Assembly (NCBI RefSeq): GCF_041320275.1
Contig: NZ_CP162023.1
Coordinates: 3,472,001 to 3,536,000 of the forward strand
DNA length: 64,000 nucleotides
Source: Mumia sp. Pv4-285
Lineage (GTDB): Bacteria; Actinomycetota; Actinomycetes; Propionibacteriales; Nocardioidaceae
Direction of reading: 5' to 3'
Part shown: piece after piece, positions 59,365 through 64,000 of the stretch
How positions within the stretch are numbered: the stretch's first letter is position 1
Layout of the letters: each line of letters begins with the position of its first letter
Translations under genes and position numbers: made by a program
Notes under the pieces: model-generated
Databases searched by the model: none
What the model was told of the DNA's origin: nothing
Seen by the model: only the letters and a program-made list of their open reading frames with translations

Positions 59365-60687
59365 GTGACCTCCACAGCCCTGCTCACCGACCACACCGCG
59401 CTGCTGACAGACCATTACGAGCTGACCATGCTCCAGGCGTCGCTGACCGACGGGGCATCCGACCGCCGCTCCGTGTTCGAGCTGTTCGCCCGGCGGCTCC
59501 CCGACGGACGGCGCTACGGCGTGGTCGCCGGCATCGGTCGCGCGCTCGACGCGATCGAACGCTTCCGGTTCACCGATGCCGACCTCGCATTCCTGCGCGA
59601 CAACGCGGTGGTCGACGGACCGACGCTGGAGTGGCTCGCCGACTACCGGTTCAGCGGGAACGTCTGGGGCTATCCCGAGGGCGAGTTCTACTTCCCGCAG
59701 TCGCCGGTCCTCGTCGTCGAGGGCACGTTCGGCGAGGCCGTGCTGCTGGAGACGCTGCTGCTGTCGATCCTCAACCACGACTCCGCGATCGCCTCGGCGG
59801 CGGCGCGCATGATCGTGGCCGCCGGCGATCGCCCCTGCATCGAGATGGGCTCGCGCCGTACGCACGAGGCCGCGGCGGTCGCGTCGGCGCGCGCCGCCTA
59901 CGTCGCCGGGTTCACGACGACCTCCAACCTGGAGGCGGGTCGCCGGTACGGCATCCCGACCACGGGCACGTCGGCCCACTCGTTCACGCTGCTGCACGAC
60001 ACCGAGCGTGAAGCCTTCACCGCGCAGGTCGCGTCGCTCGGCGCGGGGACGACGCTGCTCGTGGACACGTACGACGTGGCGGAGGCGGTCAGGGTCGGCA
60101 TCGAGGTCGCCGGTACGGAGCTCGGCGCCGTGCGGCTCGACTCGGGCGACCTCCCGTCGCTCGCGGCCCAGGTGCGCCGCCAGCTCGACAGCCTGGGCGC
60201 CACCGCCACCAAGATCGTGGTGACGAGCGACCTCGACGAGTTCGCGATCGCGGGCCTGGCCGCCGCCCCGGTCGACGGGTACGGCGTCGGCACCTCGCTG
60301 GTCACCGGTTCCGGTCACCCGACCTGCGGGTTCGTCTACAAGCTCGTCTCGCGCGCGGACGGTGTCGGCCCCGACGCGACGATGGTCTCGGTCGCGAAGG
60401 CGAGCAAGGACAAGATCTCGGTCGGCGGTCGCAAGTACGCCCTGCGCAGGCTCGACGAGCGGGGTACGGCGCAGGCCGAGGTCATCGGCATCGGCGGGTC
60501 GCCCGACGGAGACGACAACGACCGGCCGCTCCTCGTCCCGTTGGTCGAGGCCGGGCGCAGGGTGTACGACGAGCCGCTGGAGGCGGCCCGCGAGCGCCTT
60601 CGTACGTCGCTGGCCGAGCTACCCTTGCAGGCTCGGCAGCTGTCGCGGGGCGAGCCCGCGATTCCGACGACCTTCGAGGGGGAATGA
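59365..60687 (+). CDS. pncB: Nicotinate phosphoribosyltransferase
   Basis: The 440-residue protein has ALLTDHYELTMLQASLTDGASDRRSVFELFARRLPDGRRYGVVAGI, FPQSPVLVVEGTFGEAVLLETLLLSILNHDSAIASAAARM, TGTSAHSFTLLHDTE with the catalytic His, and RLDSGDLPSLA. It starts NAD salvage from nicotinate. GTG 59365 is preferred over GTG 59344 as the conserved sequence starts there. ALLTDH is repeated near the start (TALLTDHTALLTDHY). The pncA stop-start overlap shows an operon. It is near clpS as in Rv1330c-Rv1331. Confidence 0.94.
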   Translation: MTSTALLTDHTALLTDHYELTMLQASLTDGASDRRSVFELFARRLPDGRRYGVVAGIGRALDAIERFRFTDADLAFLRDNAVVDGPTLEWLADYRFSGNVWGYPEGEFYFPQSPVLVVEGTFGEAVLLETLLLSILNHDSAIASAAARMIVAAGDRPCIEMGSRRTHEAAAVASARAAYVAGFTTTSNLEAGRRYGIPTTGTSAHSFTLLHDTEREAFTAQVASLGAGTTLLVDTYDVAEAVRVGIEVAGTELGAVRLDSGDLPSLAAQVRRQLDSLGATATKIVVTSDLDEFAIAGLAAAPVDGYGVGTSLVTGSGHPTCGFVYKLVSRADGVGPDATMVSVAKASKDKISVGGRKYALRRLDERGTAQAEVIGIGGSPDGDDNDRPLLVPLVEAGRRVYDEPLEAARERLRTSLAELPLQARQLSRGEPAIPTTFEGE

Positions 60688-60692
60688 CTCCG

Positions 60693-61244
60693 ATGACCAA
60701 GGCACTTGTCGTGGTGGACGTCCAGAACGACTTCTGCGAGGGCGGCTCGCTCGCCGTGGCCGGTGGTGCTGCGGTGGCCGAGCAGATCGCGAGGCTCGTG
60801 GCCGAGGGCGGCTACGACGTGGTCGTGGCGACGAAGGACCACCACATCGATCCCGGCTCCCACTTCAGCGCGACGCCCGACTTCGTCGACTCGTGGCCAC
60901 CGCACTGCGTCGTCGGCACGGAGGGCAACGCCCTCCACGCGCCCCTGACCGAGGACATGTTCTCGGCCGTGTTCGAGAAGGGTCAGTTCGACGCCGCGTA
61001 CTCCGGCTTCGAGGGGCGCACCGTCGACGGCGAGCAGCTCGACGCCTGGCTGCGCGAGCGCAGGGTGGACAGCGTGGACGTCGTCGGCATCGCGACCGAC
61101 TACTGCGTGCGGGCGACCGCGCTCGACGCCGCGGGCACCGGCTTCGCGACCACCGTCCTGATGGACCTCACCGCACCGGTGTCGACGGACAACCTCGATC
61201 GGACCCGAGCGGAGTTCGAAGAGGCCGGCGTGGCGGTGTCCTGA
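60693..61244 (+). CDS. pncA: Nicotinamidase
   Basis: The 183-residue protein has KALVVVDVQNDFCEGGSLAV (catalytic Asp), VVATKDHHIDPGSHF (metal-binding Asp/His/His and catalytic Lys), PHCVVGTEG, and VGIATDYCVRATALDA with the nucleophilic Cys. It turns nicotinamide into nicotinate, the substrate of the upstream PncB. ATG 60693 has GAGGGGG 10 bases upstream; ATG 60684, which overlaps the pncB stop, is too close to it. Confidence 0.94.
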   Translation: MTKALVVVDVQNDFCEGGSLAVAGGAAVAEQIARLVAEGGYDVVVATKDHHIDPGSHFSATPDFVDSWPPHCVVGTEGNALHAPLTEDMFSAVFEKGQFDAAYSGFEGRTVDGEQLDAWLRERRVDSVDVVGIATDYCVRATALDAAGTGFATTVLMDLTAPVSTDNLDRTRAEFEEAGVAVS

Positions 61245-61256
61245 GCCGGCTCAGGC

Positions 61257-61853
61257 TCAGGGGTACGCGATCGGGCGCACCACGCGCGCCGGCGCGCCCG
61301 CAGCCACCGAGTAGGCAGGGATGTCGCGCGTGACGACGGAGTTCGCGCCGATCACGCACCGCTCCCCGATGGTCACCCCGCTGGTCACGACGACGTTGGC
61401 ACCGAGCCAGCAGCTGTCGCCGATCACCGTCGGCCCCTTCGACGTGAAACCCTGCCACGGCACCGGGAGGTCCGGGTCGTCGAACCGGTGCGCCGAGTCG
61501 GTGACGAGCGAGCCGTTCGCGATCATGCAGTGCGCGCCGATCTCGACCCGCTGCGACGCCGCCACCATCACGCCGAGGTTGAGGAACGTCCCCTCGCCGA
61601 TCACGATGCGTGCGTCGGGCCCGCCGGTGATCCAGACTCCGGGCTCCAGGAAGACCCGCGGCCCGATCTCGAGCCGTCCGTCGCGCAGCATCTCGAGTGC
61701 CTCGCCGTGCACGACGCCACGAGCGTACGCACGCCTCCGCGCCAGCTCGACCGTCAGCCGGGCACGGTTCAGCGGACGGTACGCACGGCCGTACCAGCGC
61801 TGCTTGCGCCACCACTCGCGCGCGAGCGCGTACGAGGTGGACGTGTCAGACAT
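61257..61853 (-). CDS. Hexapeptide-repeat acyltransferase
   Basis: The 198-residue protein has a left-handed beta-helix: PRVFLEPGVWITGGPDARIVIGEGTFLNLGVMVAASQRVEIGAHCMIANGSLVTDSAHRFDDPDLP, and DSCWLGANVVVTSGVTIGERCVIGANSVVTRDIPAYSVAAGAPARVVR. It resembles maltose/galactoside O-acetyltransferases with the catalytic His in SAHRF. ATG 61853 overlaps the upstream MpaB-type oxygenase gene by 8 bp, so they are coupled. Confidence 0.85.
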   Translation of the reverse strand: MSDTSTSYALAREWWRKQRWYGRAYRPLNRARLTVELARRRAYARGVVHGEALEMLRDGRLEIGPRVFLEPGVWITGGPDARIVIGEGTFLNLGVMVAASQRVEIGAHCMIANGSLVTDSAHRFDDPDLPVPWQGFTSKGPTVIGDSCWLGANVVVTSGVTIGERCVIGANSVVTRDIPAYSVAAGAPARVVRPIAYP

Positions 61854-62748
61854 GCGCCGTGTCGGTGTGGGTGCCGAGGTCCTCGACGCGGTAGCCGCCG
61901 GGCAGGTAGGTGCGCACCGCGCCACGGTCCTCCGGCCGGGAGGCCTTCACCCGAGGGGGCGCGAGACGCAGCACACGACCACGCAGCCGCAGCAGTCCGC
62001 GGGACAGCGCGACGACCAGGTGCGGCGGGTCGGGGTAGCGGAAGGCTTCGCGGACGTGCGGGTCCATCACCGAGCGCGAGAAGATCTCGACCGCACGGCG
62101 CAGCGGCCTCGGGTAGTAGGTGCACAGCAGCTCGAGGGTCGCGTCGGCGACCTCGCGCGAGCGGTGGTCGTAGCCGAAGTGCGCTGCCTCGTACGCGTCG
62201 AGCAGCTTCTCGAACTCCGCATAGGACGCAGGGATGTCCTTGATGCCCATCAGTGCGCCGATGCGCTGGTACGACCGGGTCGAGGCCTCGATCTCCGCCG
62301 CCGTGAGCCCGCGGTAGCCGTAGTCGGCGAGCCAGCGCACGGGCGTGACGACGAACGTCGACAGCACGTAGCGCATGTCGTCGTTGCTGATGGCGTACGC
62401 GCCGTGCATGCGGTTCATCCGACGCACGGCGGCGCGGCCGTTCTGCGACTCGAGCCCGTCCTCGATGATGGCGTCGAGCACGAGGACCGTGTCGTCGTGC
62501 CGCTTCTGGGTGCGCACGGTGAACTCGTGCGTCTCCTGCAGCAGGACGCCGATCGACGGCACCGCGAACGTCCGGAACAGCGCGAAGCTCAGCGCCTGCT
62601 GGATGTCCCAGGGGAACTCGTAGCGCGCGAGCACGGCCGAGATCGTCTCGTGGTCCTGCACGGGGTCGAGACCGGCGATCACCCGCTGCCACGCGTCACG
62701 GCGCAGGCGGTCACGCCCGCGGGGCGGCGGCGGGAGCGTCTGGGTCAT
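61846..62748 (-). CDS. MpaB-type oxygenase (DUF2236 family), second copy
   Basis: The 300-residue protein matches the DUF2236 family in ALFRTFAVPSIGVLLQETHEFTVRTQKRHDDTVLVLDAII, RRMNRMHGAYAISNDDMRYVLSTFVVTPVRWLADYGYRGLTAAEIEA, and the later RALG-type helices. It is shorter than the copy at 22563. His residues in KRHDDT and RMHGAY are candidates for heme or metal ligands. It is the first of two coupled genes, with an acyltransferase. Substrate unknown. Confidence 0.78.
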   Translation of the reverse strand: MTQTLPPPPRGRDRLRRDAWQRVIAGLDPVQDHETISAVLARYEFPWDIQQALSFALFRTFAVPSIGVLLQETHEFTVRTQKRHDDTVLVLDAIIEDGLESQNGRAAVRRMNRMHGAYAISNDDMRYVLSTFVVTPVRWLADYGYRGLTAAEIEASTRSYQRIGALMGIKDIPASYAEFEKLLDAYEAAHFGYDHRSREVADATLELLCTYYPRPLRRAVEIFSRSVMDPHVREAFRYPDPPHLVVALSRGLLRLRGRVLRLAPPRVKASRPEDRGAVRTYLPGGYRVEDLGTHTDTAHV

Positions 62749-62766
62749 GCCCCAGGACGCTACCGG

Positions 62767-62797
62767 TTGGACAGGTCGCGTGTCTGCACGAGATATT
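62767..62797 (+). promoter_or_regulatory. Candidate promoter giving a leaderless mRNA
   Basis: TTGGAC (62767-62772) and GATATT (62792-62797) are 19 bases apart. Transcription would start at about 62804, at the ATG (62805), and there is no ribosome binding site. Confidence 0.35.
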
Positions 62798-62804
62798 CGT
62801 GAGG

Positions 62805-63698
62805 ATGAGCGCCTCCTATCTCCGCGATCTCGTGGCCGACGCATCGTCGGACGCAGCACCGCGGCCGATCCTGTCCGAGCGGGTCGCCACGTACACGGCA
62901 CGCATGACCGGCTCCCCTGAGCACGCGGACGTGCTCGGCCCCCTGATCGTCCCCGACACCGACCTGCCGTCGGTCCAGGCCTGCCTCGTCGACGGTGCGC
63001 CACCGCTCGACATCGCGGTCGCCGTGACCGGAGGTGCCGGCGCGATCGAGCCGGCAGTGCGGTGGGCAGCACGGCTGCAGGGCGTCCGGCTCGCCGGACT
63101 GGTGACGACGGTGCGCGACCTCGACGACCTCGCGCGCGGGGCGCACCGCGTCGCGGCGATGGTCTCCCAGCTCGACGCCGAGGGCCTGCTCGAGGACGTG
63201 TCGGTCCAGGTGGCGCTGCCGCTGTACGCCCGGGTCGCCGGTGTCCAACGGTGGCAGCACGCGCTCGACACTCTCGCGACGGAAGACCTCGGGCTCCTCC
63301 TCCGCACCGGCGGCGAGGACGCGGAGGACGTCCCGTCTCCCGAGACGCTCGCCGGCGCGATCAGCGACGCGTTGGACCGGGAGGTGCGGTTCGGGTGCAT
63401 CGGTGACCTCGCCCACGCGATCGCCTGGCGCGCTCCCGACGGCGACCGCCTGCGCTACGGCTTCCTCGACGTCCTTCTCGCCACGCGCGCCAGCCTCGAC
63501 GGCGACGACGTGCCCGCGGTGGCGGAGCGGCTGACCCGGACGAGCGCGGAGGCGGTCGCGGACGACCTCGCGACCGTGGGCGAGCCGGCGCTCGAGTCCG
63601 CCCGTCGATGGTTCACGGGCTTCGGCTCCGAGGACGTCGACGCCAGCCTGGCCGATCTGCGTGCTCTCAGCCTGCTCCCGGCGGCCCCGACCGACTGA
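62805..63698 (+). CDS. Conserved protein of unknown function
   Basis: The 297-residue protein has no signal peptide or membrane segment. Its sequence is Ala/Asp/Val-rich with stretches such as VQACLVDGAPPLDIAVAVTGGAGAIEPAVRWAARLQGVRLAGLVTTVRDLDDLA and ALDTLATEDLGLLLRTGGEDAEDVPSPETLAGAISDALDREVRFG. It may be a TIM-barrel-like fold, but no family is recognised. GTG 62799 and ATG 62805 are both possible starts. The stop overlaps the end of the next gene (convergent) by 32 bp. Confidence 0.72.
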   Translation: MSASYLRDLVADASSDAAPRPILSERVATYTARMTGSPEHADVLGPLIVPDTDLPSVQACLVDGAPPLDIAVAVTGGAGAIEPAVRWAARLQGVRLAGLVTTVRDLDDLARGAHRVAAMVSQLDAEGLLEDVSVQVALPLYARVAGVQRWQHALDTLATEDLGLLLRTGGEDAEDVPSPETLAGAISDALDREVRFGCIGDLAHAIAWRAPDGDRLRYGFLDVLLATRASLDGDDVPAVAERLTRTSAEAVADDLATVGEPALESARRWFTGFGSEDVDASLADLRALSLLPAAPTD

Positions 63699-64000
63699 GC
63701 CGACGGACCTGCCGCAGGATCCGCGTGGTGGCGAGGACGTGGAAGCCGGTCCTGATCACCAGCGCGCGGTAGACCGCGCCGTGCGGCCCGAGGAACGTCG
63801 CGTACGAGCGTGCGCTCAGGCGGGTGCTTCCAGCCTCGTCCCCGTCCGCGACCGCGAAGACCAGGCGGTAGCGGGAGAAGCGGTGCCGCCCGACGAGCTC
63901 GATCCGCTCCTGCGGCACCTCGACCGCGACGGCGAAACCCCCTGGCGGATCCGTGCCGAGGATGAGCGCGAGCGGCCCTTTTGCGGCCGTGAGCAGCGAC
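63667..64000 (-). CDS. Conserved protein of unknown function, 5' end outside window
   Basis: The visible 110 residues continue an open frame to the window edge: VAVEVPQERIELVGRHRFSRYRLVFAVADGDEAGSTRLSARSYATFLGPHGAVYRALVIRTGFHVLATTRILRQVRRL. This looks like the end of a DUF2867 or SRPBCC-like protein. A GTG at 63918 exists but the frame upstream also looks coding, so the true start is beyond 64000. Function unknown. Confidence 0.65.
   Translation of the reverse strand, partial: SLLTAAKGPLALILGTDPPGGFAVAVEVPQERIELVGRHRFSRYRLVFAVADGDEAGSTRLSARSYATFLGPHGAVYRALVIRTGFHVLATTRILRQVRRLSRSGPPGAG

Noticed and set aside
57649-60318. 889-codon open frame on the minus strand
   Set aside because: Antisense to the propeller gene and pncB; composition is typical of a shadow frame, while both sense genes have conserved motifs.

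Overview
The window is a high-GC actinobacterial chromosome segment, about 70% G+C by eye, with many GTG starts, tightly overlapping genes and long spurious antisense frames. Several gene orders are classic for Actinobacteria: gpgS-folP2; bcp opposite a DUF3618 gene; and a block matching Mycobacterium tuberculosis Rv1330c-Rv1341 (pncB, clpS, DUF2017, mec, cysO, cysM, murI, Rv1339-like, rph, rdgB). No mycolate genes are visible. F420 reductase, GpgS and dispersed CTGGTCGAG-type repeats suggest a Nocardioidaceae-like organism (Nocardioides, Aeromicrobium or Mumia), but the family is an inference.

Layout. 1-5.3 kb: a TetR regulator (cut by the window edge), a HTH-only LuxR protein, a secreted GH106-like glycosidase behind a LacI-type operator, and an extended SDR. 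5.5-7.6 kb: truncated haemoglobin, flavohaemoglobin and a DivIVA-like protein in one apparent operon. 7.8-11.1 kb: gpgS, folP2, a LigB-like protein and a RibD-like reductase, mostly overlapping. 11.1-26.1 kb: F420 reductase, a coiled-coil protein, a Tat-exported esterase divergent from a LacI regulator, a FAD monooxygenase, GH15, nitroreductase, a lipoprotein, and two regulator pairs with clear palindromic operators (TetR/MpaB-type oxygenase and TetR/MFS exporter).

26.08-30.07 kb is a foreign 4.0-kb island. Its G+C is near 50% in sampled stretches and it carries two overlapping ATPase genes. One is a large AAA/STAND-like ATPase; the other is an AAA ATPase ending in a Swt1-like HEPN domain with an intact RxxxxH RNase motif. 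The island is bounded by a 14-bp direct repeat, and each copy keeps both stop codons of the two flanking convergent genes. It has no integrase or transposase. I regard it as a candidate uncharacterised defence or conflict system.

30.1-44.2 kb: L-2-hydroxyglutarate oxidase, a maleate-isomerase-like protein, Mug, two EEP nucleases/phosphatases, a methyltransferase opposite an HxlR regulator, a YihY/YtxH pair, a thioesterase/HxlR pair, lactate dehydrogenase, a FUSC-like membrane protein, a GroES-like protein, DUF3618, Bcp and tRNA-Leu(TAG).

44.3-64 kb: VOC/AraC pair, trmL, then the mycobacterial-type housekeeping block. That block is interrupted by a SHOCT-ABC transporter operon and a histidine kinase/LuxR response regulator/2H phosphoesterase operon, which share a bipartite operator. 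The end holds pncB-pncA, a hexapeptide acyltransferase with a second MpaB-type oxygenase, and two proteins of unknown function, the last cut by the window edge.
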